Source of the DNA: Ptiloglossa arizonensis | Lineage: Eukaryota > Arthropoda > Insecta > Hymenoptera > Colletidae | Assembly (NCBI RefSeq): GCF_051014685.1 | Contig: NC_135056.1 | Coordinates: forward strand, 496,001-560,000 | DNA: 64,000 nt | Direction: 5' to 3' | Shown: piece after piece, positions 51,861-63,640 of the stretch | Layout of the letters: each line of letters starts with the position of its first letter | Numbering within the stretch: position 1 is the first letter of the stretch | Program-made: the position numbers and the translations under genes | Notes under the pieces: model-generated | What the model saw: the letters and a program-made list of their open reading frames with translations, nothing else | Told to the model about the DNA's origin: nothing | Databases searched by the model: none

Positions 51861-54800
51861 TAGAACGGCCTACGGGAAAACTACTCATACCGTTGTAATG
51901 GGGCGAGTTTCTACTTTCAGATTCGACAGAAACTTTGCGGATTGGTCAATCCGTTCGCGAGATATGGCAGTTTTGAGGTAAGAAACGCTTGAGAAACTCC
52001 AAATTTTCGCAGTTCTGATGCTCGAAACGAATAACGAGAACGGCCTAGGGGAAAACTACTCATACCATTGTAATCGGGCGAGCTTCTTTTTTCAGATGCA
52101 ACAGAAATTTTGCGGATTGGTCAATCCGTTCGCGAGATATGGCAGTTTTGATGTAAGAAACGCTTGAGAAACTCAAAATTTTCGCAGTTCTGATGCTCGA
52201 AACGAATAACTAGAACGGGCTAGGGGAAAACTACTCATACCGTTGTAATCGGGCGAGTTTCTACTTTCAGATGCGAGAGAAATTTTGCGGATTGGTCAAT
52301 CCGTTCGCGAGATATGGCAGTTTTGAGGTAAGAAACGCTTGAGAAACTCCAATTTTTCGCAGTTCTGATGCTCGAAGCGAATTACTAGAACGGCCTAGGG
52401 GAAGACTACTCATACCGTTGTAGTCGGGCGAGTTTCTACTTTCAGATGCAACAGAAATTTTGCGGATTGGTCAATCCGTTCGCGAGATATGGCAGTTTTG
52501 AGGTAAGAAACGCTTGAGAAACTCCAAATTTTCGCAATTCTGATGCTCGAACCGAATAACTAGAACGGCCTAGGGGAAAACTACTCATACCGTTGTAATG
52601 GGGCGAGTTTCTATTTTCAGATGCAACAGAAACTTTGCGGATTGGTCAATCCGTTCGCGAGATCTGGCAGTTTTGAGGTAAGAAACGCTTGAGAAACTCC
52701 AAACTTTCGCAGTTCTGATGCTCGAAACGAATAACTAGAACGGCCTAGGGGAAAACTACTCATACCGTTGTAATGGGGCGAGTTTCTACTTTCAGATGCG
52801 ACAGAAACTTTGCGGATTTGTCAATCCGTTCGCGAGATGTGGCACTTTTGAGGTAAGAAACGCTTGAGAAACTCCAAATTTTCGCAGTTCTGATGCTCGA
52901 AACGAATAACTAGAACGGCCTAGGGGAAAACTACTCATACCGTTGTAATGGGGCGAGTTTCCACTTTCAGATGCAACAGAAACTTTGCGGATTGGTCAAT
53001 CGGTTCGCGAGATATGGCAGTTTTGAGGTAAGAAACGCTTGAGAAACTCCAAATTTTCGCAGTTCTGATGCTCGAAACGAATAACTAGAACGGCCTAGGG
53101 GAAAACTACTCATGCCGTTGTAATGGGGCGAGTTTCTACTTTCAGATGCGACAGAAACTTTGCTTATTGGTCAAACCGTTCGCGAGATATGGCAGTTTTG
53201 AGGTAAGAAACGCTTGAGAAACTCCAAATTTTCGCAGTTCTGATGCTCGAAACGAATAACTAGAACGGCCTACGGGAAAACTACTCATACCGTTGTAATG
53301 GGGCGAGTTTCTACTTTCAGATTCGACAGAAACTTTGCGGATTGGACAATCCGTTCGCGAGATATGGCAGTTTTGAGGTAAGAAACGCTTGAGAAACTCC
53401 AAATTTTCGCAGTTCTGATGCTCGAAACGAATAACGAGAACGGCCTAGGGGAAAACTACTCATACCATTGTAATCGGACGAGCTACTTCTTTCAGATGCA
53501 ACAGAAATTTTGCGGATTGGTCAATCCGTTCGCGAGATATGGCAGTTTTGAGGTAAGAAATGCTCGAGAAACTCCAAATTTCGCAGTTCTGATGCTCGAA
53601 TCGAATAACTAGAACGGCCTAGGGGAAAACTACTCATACCGTTGTAATCGGGCGAGTTTCTACTTTCAGATGCGAGAGAAATTTTGCGGATTGGCCAACC
53701 CGTTCGCGAGATACGGCAGTTTTGAGGTAAGAAACGCTTGAGAAACTCCAAATTTTCGCAGTTCTGATGCTCGAAACGAATAACTAGAACGGCCTAGGGG
53801 AAAACTACTCATACCGTTGTAATGGGGCGAGTTTCTACTTTCAGATGCGACAGAAACTTTGCTTATTGGTCAAACCGTTCGCGAGATAAGGCAGTTTTGA
53901 GGTAAGAAACGCTTGAGAAACTCCAAATTTTCGCAGTTCTGATGCTCGAATCGAATAACTAGAACGGCCTAGGGGAAAACTACTCATACCGTTGTAATCG
54001 GGCGAGTTTCTACTTTCAGATGCGAGAGAAATTTTGCGGATTGGCCAACCCGTTCGCGAGATACGGCAGTTTTGAGGTAAGAAACGCTTGAGAAACTCCA
54101 AATTTTCGCAGTTCTGATGCTCGAAACGAATAACTAGAACGGCCTAGGGGAAAACTACTCATACCGTTGAAATGGGGCGAGTTTCTACTTTCAGATGCGA
54201 CAGAAACTTTGCTTATTGGTCAAACCGTTCGCGAGATAAGGCAGTTTTGAGGTAAGAAACGCTTGAGAAACTCCAAATTTTCGCAGTTCTGATGCTCGAA
54301 ACGAATAACTAGAATGGCCTACGGGAAAACAACTCATACCGTTGTAATGGGGCGAGTTTCTACTTTCAGATTCGACAGAAACTTTGCGGATTGGTCAATC
54401 CGTTCGCGAGATATGGCAGTTTTGAGGTAAGAAACGCTTGAGAAACTCCAAATTTTCGCAGTTCTGATGCTCGAAACGAATAACGAGAACGGCCTAGGGG
54501 AAAACTACTCATACCATTGTAATCGGGCGAGCTTCTTTTTTCAGATGCATCAGAAATTTTGCGGATTGGTCAATCCGTTCGCAAGATATGGCAGTTTTGA
54601 TGTAAGAAACGCTTGAGAAACTCAAAATTTTCGCAGTTCTGATGCTCGAAACGAATAACTAGAACGGCCTAGGGTAAAACTACTCATACCGTTGTAATCG
54701 GGCGAGATTCTACTTTCAGATGCGAGAGAAATTTTGCGGATTGGTCAATCCGTTCGCGAGATATGGCAGTTTTGAGGTAAGAAACGCTTGAGAAACTCCA

Positions 54801-56102
54801 ACTTTTCGCAGTTCTGATGCTCGAAGCGAATTACTAGAACGGCCTAGGGGAAGACTACTCATACCGTTGTAGTCGGGCGAGTTTCTACTTTCAGATGCAA
54901 CAGAAATTTTGCGGATTGGTCAATCCGTTCGGGAGATATGGCAGTTTTGAGGTAAGAAACGCTTGAGAATCTCCAAATTTTCGCAGTTCTGATGCTCGAA
55001 CCGAATAACTAGAACGGCCTAGGGGAAAACTACTCATACCGTTGTAATGGGGCGAGTTTCTACTTTCAGATGCAACAGAAACTTTGCGGATTGGTCAATC
55101 GGTTCGCGAGATATGGCAGTTTTGAGGTAAGAAACGTTTGAGAAACTCCAAATTTTCGCAGTTCTGATGCTCGAAACGAATAACTAGAACGGCCTAGGGG
55201 AAAACTACTCATACCGTTGTAATGGGGCGAGTTTCTACTTTCAGATGCGACAGAAACTTTGCTTATTGGTCAAACCGTTCGCGAGATAAGGCAGTTTTGA
55301 GGTAAGAAACGCTTGAGAAACTCCAAATTTTCGCAGTTCTGATGCTCGAAACGAATAACTAGAACGGCCTACGGGAAAACTACTCATACCGTTGTAATGG
55401 GGCGAGTTTCTACTTTCAGATTCGACAGAAACTTTGCGGATTGGTCAATCCGTTCGCGAGATATGGCAGTTTTGAGGTAAGAAACGCTTGAGAAACTCCA
55501 AATTTTCGCAGTTCTGATGCTCGAAACGAATAACGAGAACGGCCTAGGGGAAAACCACTCATACCATTGTAATCGGGCGAGCTTCTTTTTTCAGATGCAA
55601 CAGAAATTTTGCGGATTGGTCAATCCGTTCGCGAGATATGGCAGTTTTGATGTAAGAAACGCTTGAGAAACTCAAAATTTTCGCAGTTCTGATGCTCGAA
55701 ACGAATAACTAGAACGGCCTAGGGGAAAACTACTCATACCGTTGTAATCGGGCGAGTTTCTACTTTCAGATGCGAGAGAAATTTTGCGGATTGGTCAATC
55801 CGTTCGCGAGATATGGCAGTTTTGAGGTAAGAAACGCTTGAGAAACTCCAAATTTTCGCAGTTCTGATGCTCGAATCGAATAACTAGAACGGCCTAGGGG
55901 AAAACTACTCATACCGTTGTAATGGGGCGAGTTTCTACTTTCAGATGCAACAGAAACTTTGCGGATTGGTCAATCCGTTCGCGAGATATGGCAGTTTTGA
56001 TGTAAGAAACGCTTGAGAAACCCCAAACTTTCGCAGTTCTGATGCTCGAAACGAATAACGAGAACGGCCTAGGGGAAAACCACTCATACCATTGTAATCG
56101 GG
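51814..56102. repeat. 4.29-kb block, right copy
   Basis: Counterpart of 41845-46133. It keeps the same internal order, including 174-bp monomer 53576 (partner 43607), two GATACGGCAG monomers (53702, 54052), ACCGTTGAAATGG, CAGATGCATCAG and AGGGTAAAAC. Because one copy sits on each side of the 1,049-bp array, the pair brackets the youngest-looking local expansion. Confidence 0.9.
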
Positions 56103-56410
56103 CGAGCTTCTTTTTTCAGATGCAACAGAAATTTTGCGGATTGGTCAATCCGTTCACGAGATATGGCAGTTTTGATGTAAGAAACGCTTGAGAAACTCAA
56201 AATTTTCGCAGTTCTGATGCTCGAAACGAATAACTAGAACGGCCTAGGGGAAAACTACTCATACCGTTGTAATCGGGCGAGTTTCTACTTTCAGATGCGA
56301 GAGAAATTTTGCGGATTGGTCAATCCGTGCGCGAGATATGGCAGTTTTGAGGTAAGAAACGCTTGAGAAACTCCAAATTTTCGCAGTTCTGATGCTCGAA
56401 TCGAATAACT

Positions 56411-58145
56411 AGAACGGCCTAGGGGAAAACTACTCATACCGTTGTAATGGGGCGAGTTTCTACTTTCAGATGCAACAGAAACTTTGCGGATTGGTCAATC
56501 CGTTCGCGAGATATGGCAGTTTTGATGTAAGAAACGCTTGAGAAACCCCAAACTTTCGCAGTTCTGATGCTCGAAACGAATAACGAGAACGGCCTAGGGG
56601 AAAACTACTCATACCATTGTAATCGGACGAGCTACTTCTTTCAGATGCAACAGAAATTTTGCGGATTGGTCAATCCGTTCGCGAGATATGGCAGTTTTGA
56701 GGTAAGAAATGCTCGATAAACTCCAAATTTCGCAGTTCTGATGCTCGAATCGAATAACTAGAACGGCCTAGGGGAAAACTACTCATACCGTTGTAATCGG
56801 GCGAGTTTCTACTTTCAGATGCGAGAGAAATTTTGCGGATTGGCCAACCCGTTCGCGAGATACGGCAGTTTTGAGGTAAGAAACGCTTGAGAAACTCCAA
56901 ATTTTCGCAGTTCTGATGCTCGAAACGAATAACTAGAACGGCCTAGGGGAAAACTACTCATACCGTTGTAATGGGGCGAGTTTCTACTTTCAGATGCAAC
57001 AGAAACTTTGCGGATTGGTCAATCGGTTCGCGAGATATGGCAGTTTTGAGGTAAGAAACGTTTGAGAAACTCCAAATTTTCGCAGTTCTGATGCTCGAAA
57101 CGAATAACTAGAACGGCCTAGGGGAAAACTACTCATACCGTTGTAATGGGGCGAGTTTCTACTTTCAGATGCGACAGAAACTTTGCTTATTGGTCAAACC
57201 GTTCGCGAGATAAGGCAGTTTTGAGGTAAGAAACGCTTGAGAAACTCCAAATTTTCGCAGTTCTGATGCTCGAAACGAATAACTAGAACGGCCTACGGGA
57301 AAACAACTCATACCGTTGTAATGGGGCGAGTTTCTACTTTCAGATTCGACAGAAACTTTGCGGATTGGTCAATCCGTTCGCGAGATATGGCAGTTTTGAG
57401 GTAAGAAACGCTTGAGAAACTCCAAATTTTCGCAGTTCTGATGCTCGAAACGAATAACGAGAACGGCCTAGGGGAAAACTACTCATACCATTGTAATCGG
57501 GCGAGCTTCTTTTTTCAGATGCAACAGAAATTTTGCGGATTGGTCAATCCGTTCGCGAGATATGGCAGTTTTGATGTAAGAAACGCTTGAGAAACTCAAA
57601 ATTTTCGCAGTTCTGATGCTCGAAACGAATAACTAGAACGGCCTAGGGGAAAACTACTCATACCGTTGTAATCGGGCGAGATTCTACTTTCAGATGCGAG
57701 AGAAATTTTGCGGATTGGTCAATCCGTTCGCGAGATATGGCAGTTTTGAGGTAAGAAACGCTTGAGAAACTCCAATTTTTCGCAGTTCTGATGCTCGAAG
57801 CGAATTACTAGAACGGCCTAGGGGAAGACTACTCATACCGTTGTAGTCGGGCGAGTTTCTACTTTCAGATGCAACAGAAATTTTGCGGATTGGTCAATCC
57901 GTTCGGGAGATATGGCAGTTTTGAGGTAAGAAACGCTTGAGAATCTGCAAATTTTCGCAGTTCTGATGCTCGAACCGAATAACTAGAACGGCCTAGGGGA
58001 AAACTACTCATACCGTTGTAATGGGGCGAGTTTCTACTTTCAGATGCAACAGAAACTTTGCGGATTGGTCAATCCGTTCGCGAGATATGGCAGTTTTGAG
58101 GTAAGAAACGCTTGAGAAACTCCAAACTTTCGCAGTTCTGATGCT
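56411..58145. repeat. 1.7-kb block repeated from 48015-49749 (offset 8,396 bp)
   Basis: Shared in order: GAGAAACCCC, ATGCTCGATAAACT (174-bp monomer at 56725), GATACGGCAG (56851), TTGCTTATTGG, CAGATTCGAC, GCGAGATTCTAC, GAAGCGAATTAC, CGGGAGATATGG and GAGAATCTGCAAA (49545/57941). The offset is 48 monomers minus 4 bp. The match ends where 58161 has ACTAGGACGG. Confidence 0.86.
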
Positions 58146-60747
58146 CGAAACGAATAACTAGGACGGCCTAGGGGAAAACTACTCATACCGTTGTAATGGG
58201 GCGAGTTTCTACTTTCAGATGCGACAGAAACTTTGCGGATTTGTCAATCCGTTCGCGAGATGTGGCAGTTTTGAGGTAAGAAACGCTTGAGAAACTCCAA
58301 ATTTTCGCAGTTCTGATGCTCGAAACGAATAACTAGAACGGCCTAGGGGAAAACTACTCATACCGTTGTATTGGGGCGAGTTTCTACTTTCAGATGCGAC
58401 AGAAACTTTGCGGATTGGTCAATCCGTTCGCGAGATATGGCAGTTTTGAGGTAAGAAACGCTTGAGAAACTCCAAATTTTCGCAGTTCTGATGCTCGAAA
58501 CGAATAACTAGAACGGCCTAGGGGAAAACTACTCATACCGTTGTAATGGGGCGAGTTTCTACTTTCAGATGCAACAGAAACTTTGCGGATTGGTCAATCG
58601 GTTCACGAGATATGGCAGTTTTGAGGTAAGAAACGTTTGAGAAACTCCAAATTTTCGCAGTTCTGATGCTCGAAACGAATAACTAGAACGGCCTAGGGGA
58701 AAACTACTCATACCGTTGTAATGGGGCGAGTTTCTACTTTCAGATGCGACAGAAACTTTGCTTATTGGTCAAACCGTTCGCGAGATAAGGCAGTTTTGAG
58801 GTAAGAAACGCTTGAGAAACTCCAAATTTTCGCAGTTCTGATGCTCGAAACGAATAACTAGAACGGCCTACGGGAAAACAACTCATACCGTTGTAATGGG
58901 GCGAGTTTCTACTTTCAGATTCGACAGAAACTTTGCGGATTGGTTAATCCGTTCGCGAGATATGGCAGTTTTGAGGTAAGAAACGCTTGAGAAACTCCAA
59001 ATTGTCGCAGTTCTGATGCTCGAAACGAATAACGAGAACGGCCTAGGGGAAAACTACTCATACCATTGTAATCGGGCGAGCTTCTTTTTTCAGATGCAAC
59101 AGAAATTTTGCGGATTGGTCAATCCGTTCGCGAGATATGGCAGTTTTGATGTAAGAAACGCTTGAGAAACTCAAAATTTTCGCAGTTCTGATGCTCGAAA
59201 CGAATAACTAGAACGGCCTAGGGGAAAACTACTCATACCGTTGTAATCGGGCGAGATTCTACTTTCAGATGCGAGAGAAATTTTGCGGATTGGTCAATCC
59301 GTTCGCGAGATATGGCAGTTTTGAGGTAAGAAACGCTTGAGAAACTCCAATTTTTCGCAGTTCTGATGCTCGAAGCGAATTACTAGTACGGCCTAGGGGA
59401 AGACTACTCATACCGTTGTAGTCGGGCGAGTTTCTACTTTCAGATGCAACAGAAATTTTGCGGATTGGTCAATCCGTTCGGGAGATATGGCAGTTTTGAG
59501 GTAAGAAACGCTTGAGAATCTACAAATTTTCGCAGTTCTGATGCTCGAACCGAATAACTAGAACGGCCTAGGGGAAAACTACTCATACCGTTGTAATGGG
59601 GCGAGTTTCTACTTTCAGATGCAACAGAAACTTTGCGGATTGGTCAATCCGTTCGCGAGACATGGCAGTTTTGAGGTAAGAAACGCTTGAGAAACTCCAA
59701 ACTTTCGCAGTTCTGATGCTCGAAACGAATAACTAGGACGGCCTAGGGGAAAACTACTCATACCGTTGTAATGGGGCGAGTTTCTACTTTCAGATGCGAC
59801 AGAAACATTGCGGATTTGTCAATCCGTTCGCGAGATGTGGCAGTTTTGAGGTAAGAAACGCTTGAGAAACTCCAAATTTTCGCAGTTCTGATGCTCGAAA
59901 CGAATAACTAGAACGGCCTAGGGGAAAACTACTCATACCGTTGTATTGGGGCGAGTTTCTACTTTCAGATGCGACAGAAACTTTGCGGATTGGTCAATCC
60001 GTTCGCGAGATATGGCAGTTTTGAGGTAAGAAACGCTTGAGAAACTCCAAATTTTCGCAGTTCTGATGCTCGAAACGAATAACTAGAACGGCCTAGGGGA
60101 AAACTACTCATACCGCTGTAATGGGGCGAGTTTCTACTTTCAGATGCAACAGAAACTTTGCGGATTGGTCAATCGGTTCGCGAGATATGGCAGTTTTGAG
60201 GTAAGAAACGTTTGAGAAACTCCAAATTTTCGCAGTTCTGATGCTCGAAACGAATAACTAGAACGGCCTAGGGGAAAACTACTCATACCGTTGTAATGGG
60301 GCGAGTTTCTACTTTCAGATGCGACAGAAACTTTGCTTATTGGTCAAACCGTTCGCGAGATAAGGCAGTTTTGAGGTAAGAAACGCTTGAGAAACTCCAA
60401 ATTTTCGCAGTTCTGATGCTCGAAACGAATAACTAGAACGGCCTACGGGAAAACTACTCATACCGTTGTAATGGGGCGAGTTTCTACTTTCGGATTCGAT
60501 AGAAACTTTGCGGATTGGTCAATCCGTTCGCGAGATATGGCAGTTTTGAGGTAAGAAACGCTTGAGAAACTCCAAATTTTCGCAGTTCTGATGCTCGAAA
60601 CGAATAACGAGAACGGCCTAGGGGAAAACTACTCATACCATTGTAATCGGGCGAGCTTCTTTTTTCAGATGCAACAGAAATTTTGCGGATTGGTCAATCC
60701 GTTCGCGAGATATGGCAGTTTTGATGTAAGAAACGCTTGAGAAACTC
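56864..60747. repeat. 9-monomer HOR, 1,575 bp, two copies plus a partial third
   Basis: Copies lie at 56864-58438 and 58439-60013, with a third started at 60014 and diverging at about 60748. The period is exact because no deleted monomer is inside. Paired markers are CCATTGTAATCGGGCG with CTTCTTTTTTCAG (57481, 59056, 60631), ACTAGGACGG (58161/59736) and TTGTATTGGGG (58366/59941). Differences include GCGAGACATGG near 59660 and GAAACATTGCGG near 59806. Confidence 0.92.
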
Positions 60748-61598
60748 CAAATTTTCGCAGTTCTGATGCTCGAATCGAATAACTAGAACGGCCTAGGGGA
60801 AAACTACTCATACCGTTGTAATCGGGCGAGTTTCTACTTTCAGATGCGAGAGAAATTTTGCGGATTGGCCAACCCGTTCGCGAGATACGGCAGTTTTGAG
60901 GTAAGAAACGCTTGAGAAACTCCAAATTTTCGCAGTTCTGATGCTCGAAACGAATAACTAGAACGGCCTAGGGGAAAACTACTCATACGGTTGTAATGGG
61001 GCGAGTTTCTACTTTCAGATGCAACAGAAACTTTGCGGATTGGTCAATCGGTTCGCGAGATATGGCAGTTTTGAGGTAAGAAACGTTTGAGAAACTCCAA
61101 ATTTTCGCAGTTCTGATGCTCGAAACGAATAACTAGAACGGCCTACGGGAAAACTACTCATACCGTTGTAATGGGGCGAGTTTCTACTTTCAGATGCGAC
61201 AGAAACTTTGCTTATTGGTCAAACCGTTCGCGAGATAAGGCAGTTTTGAGGTAAGAAACGCTTGAGAAACTCCAAATTTTCGCAGTTCTGATGCTCGAAA
61301 CGAATAACTAGAACGGCCTACGGGAAAACTACTCATACCGTTGTAATGGGGCGAGTTTCTACTTTCAGATTCGACAGAAACTTTGCGGATTGGTCAATCC
61401 GTTCGCGAGATATGGCAGTTTTGAGGTAAGAAACGCTTGAGAAACTCCAAACTTTCGCAGTTCTGATGCTCGAAACGAATAACGAGAACGGCCTAGGGGA
61501 AAACTACTCATACCATTGTAATCGGGCGAGCTTCTTTTTTCAGATGCAACAGAAATTTTGCGGATTGGTCAATCCTTTCGCGAGATATGGCAGTTTTG
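60014..61598. repeat. 5-monomer tandem duplication, 875 bp spacing
   Basis: Bases 60014-60723 match 60889-61598 at 875 bp with some substitutions (CCTAGGGG against CCTACGGG near 60269/61144, and CGGATTCGATAG near 60491 private to the left copy). Both contain the four-monomer module CGGTTCGCG, TTGCTTATTGG, CAGATTCGAC, CTTCTTTTTTCAG. The left copy is also the partial third copy of the 9-mer HOR. Confidence 0.82.
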
Positions 61599-61685
61599 AA
61601 GTAAGAAACGCTTGAGAAACTCAAAATTTTCGCAGTTCTGATGCTCGAAACGAATAACTAGAACGGCCTAGGGGAAAACTACTCA

Positions 61686-62385
61686 TACCGTTGTAATCGG
61701 GCGAGTTTCTACTTTCAGATGCGAGAGAAATTTTGCGGATTGGTCAATCCGTTCGCGAGATATGGCAGTTTTGAGGTAAGAAACGCTTGAGAAACTCCAA
61801 TTTTTCGCAGTTCTGATGCTCGAAGCGAATTACTAGAACGGCGTAGGGGAAGACTACTCATACCGTTGTAGTCGGGCGAGTTTCTACTTTCAGATGCAAC
61901 AGAAATTTTGCGGATTGGTCAATCCGTTCGCGAGATATGGCAGTTTTGAGGTAAGAAACGCTTGAGAAACTCCAAATTTTCGCAATTCTGATGCTCGAAC
62001 CGAATAACTAGAACGGCCTAGGGGAAAACTACTCATACCGTTGTAATCGGGCGAGATTCTACTTTCAGATGCGAGAGAAATATTGCGGATTGGTCAATCC
62101 GTTCGCGAGATATGGCAGTTTTGAGGTAAGAAACGCTTGAGAAACTCCAATTTTTCGCAGTTCTGATGCTCGAGGCGAATTACTAGAACGGCCTAGGGGA
62201 AGACTACTCATACCGTTGTAGTCGGGCGAGTTTCTACTTTCAGATGCAACAGAAATTTTGCGGATTGGTCAATCCGTTCGGGAGATATGGCAGTTTTGAG
62301 GTAAGAAACGCTTGAGAATCTCCAAATTTTCGCAGTTCTGATGCTCGAACCGAATAACTAGAACGGCCTAGGGGAAAACTACTCA
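61686..62385. repeat. 2-monomer tandem duplication, 350 bp x 2
   Basis: Bases 61686-62035 and 62036-62385 are both the pair 'CAGATGCGAGAG/CAATTTTTCGCAG' plus 'GAAGCGAATTAC/GTAGTCGGG'. They differ at several places (GCGAGTTTC/GCGAGATTC, GAAATATTGCGG, CGAGGCGAATTAC, CGGGAGATATGG), so the second unit probably came from another lineage of the same dimer, such as that near 57.7 or 59.3 kb, rather than a fresh copy. Confidence 0.78.
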
Positions 62386-63120
62386 TACCGTTGTAATGGG
62401 GCGAGTTTCTACTTTCAGATGCAACAGAAACTTTGCGGATTGGTCAATCCGTTCGCGAGATATGGCAGTTTTGAGGTAAGAAACGCTTGAGAAACTCCAA
62501 ACTTTCGCAGTTCTGATGCTCGAAACGAATAACTAGGACGGCCTAGGGGAAAACTACTCATACCGTTGTAATGGGGCGAGTTTCTACTTTCAGATGCGAC
62601 AGAAACTTTGCGGATTTGTCAATCCGTTCGCGAGATGTGGCAGTTTTGAGGTCAGAAACGCTTGAGAAACTCCAAATTTTCGCAGTTCTGATGCTCGAAA
62701 CGAATAACTAGAACGGCCTAGGGGAAAACTACTCATACCGTTGTATTGGGGCGAGTTTCTACTTTCAGATGCGACAGAAACTTTGCGGATTGGTCAATCC
62801 GTTCGCGAGATATGGCAGTTTTGAGGTAAGAAACGCTTGAGAAACTCCAAATTTTCGCAGTTCTGATGCTCGAAACGAATAACTAGAACGGCCTAGGGGA
62901 AAACTACACATACCGTTGTAATGGGGCGAGTTTCTACTTTCAGATGCGAGAGAAATTTTGCGGATTGGTCAATCCGTTCGCGAGATATGGCAGTTTTGAG
63001 GTAAGAAACGCTTGAGAAACTCCAATTTCTCGCAGTTCTGATGCTCGAAGCGAATTACTAGAACGGCCTAGGGGAAGACTACTCATACCGTTGTAATGGG
63101 GCGAGTTTCTACTTTCAGAT

Positions 63121-63640
63121 GCAACAGAAACTTTGCGGATTGGTCAATCGGTTCGCGAGATATGGCAGTTTTGAGGTAAGAAACGTTTGAGAAACTCCAA
63201 ATTTTCGCAGTTCTGATGCTCGAAACGAATAACTAGAACGGCCTACGGGAAAACTACTCATACCGTTGTAATGGGGCGAGTTTCTACTTTCAGATGCGAC
63301 AGAAACTTTGCTTATTGGTCAAACCGTTCGCGAGATAAGGCAGTTTTGAGGTAAGAAACGCTTGAGAAACTCCAAATTTTCGCAGTTCTGATGCTCGAAA
63401 CGAATAACTAGAACGGCCTACGGGAAAACTACTCATACCGTTGTAATGGGGCGAGTTTCTACTTTCAGATTCGACAGAAACTTTGCGGATTGGTCAATCC
63501 GTTCGCGAGATATGGCAGTTTTGAGGTAAGAAACGCTTGAGAAACTCCAAATTTTCGCAGTTCTGATGCTCGAAACGAATAACGAGAACGGCCTAGGGGA
63601 AAACTACTCATACCATTGTAATCGGGCGAGCTTCTTTTTT
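63121..63640 (+). repeat. Recurrent four-monomer module (representative)
   Basis: Four marked monomers follow in fixed order: (1) CGGTTCGCG with AACGTTTGAG; (2) TTGCTTATTGG with GATAAGGCAG, then CCTACGGG; (3) CAGATTCGAC; (4) AATAACGAG with ACCATTG and CTTCTTTTTTCAG. The same order recurs near 45.1, 57.0, 58.6, 60.2 and 61.0 kb. It also recurs near 26.1 and 28.9 kb with CTTCTTCTTTCAG in the last member, and near 33.7-34.4 and 38.3-38.8 kb. In the 6-mer HOR the first three members are kept. The module travels as a unit while its neighbours change. Confidence 0.85.

Larger units (their letters stand above)
22797..56735. repeat. Twenty 174-bp monomers (AAATTTCGC)
   Basis: The tract AAATTTTCGC is one T short at 22797, 24196, 25770, 28569, 30493, 31192, 32416, 33290, 35739, 36438, 37662, 40108, 43607, 46231, 47280, 48329, 50078, 51477, 53576 and 56725. 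All are linked to a GCTCGAG, GCTCGAT or GCTCGTG change a few bases upstream where the consensus has GCTTGAG. None occurs before 22.7 kb or after 56.8 kb. They explain why HOR periods there are 1 bp short of multiples of 175. Confidence 0.92.
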
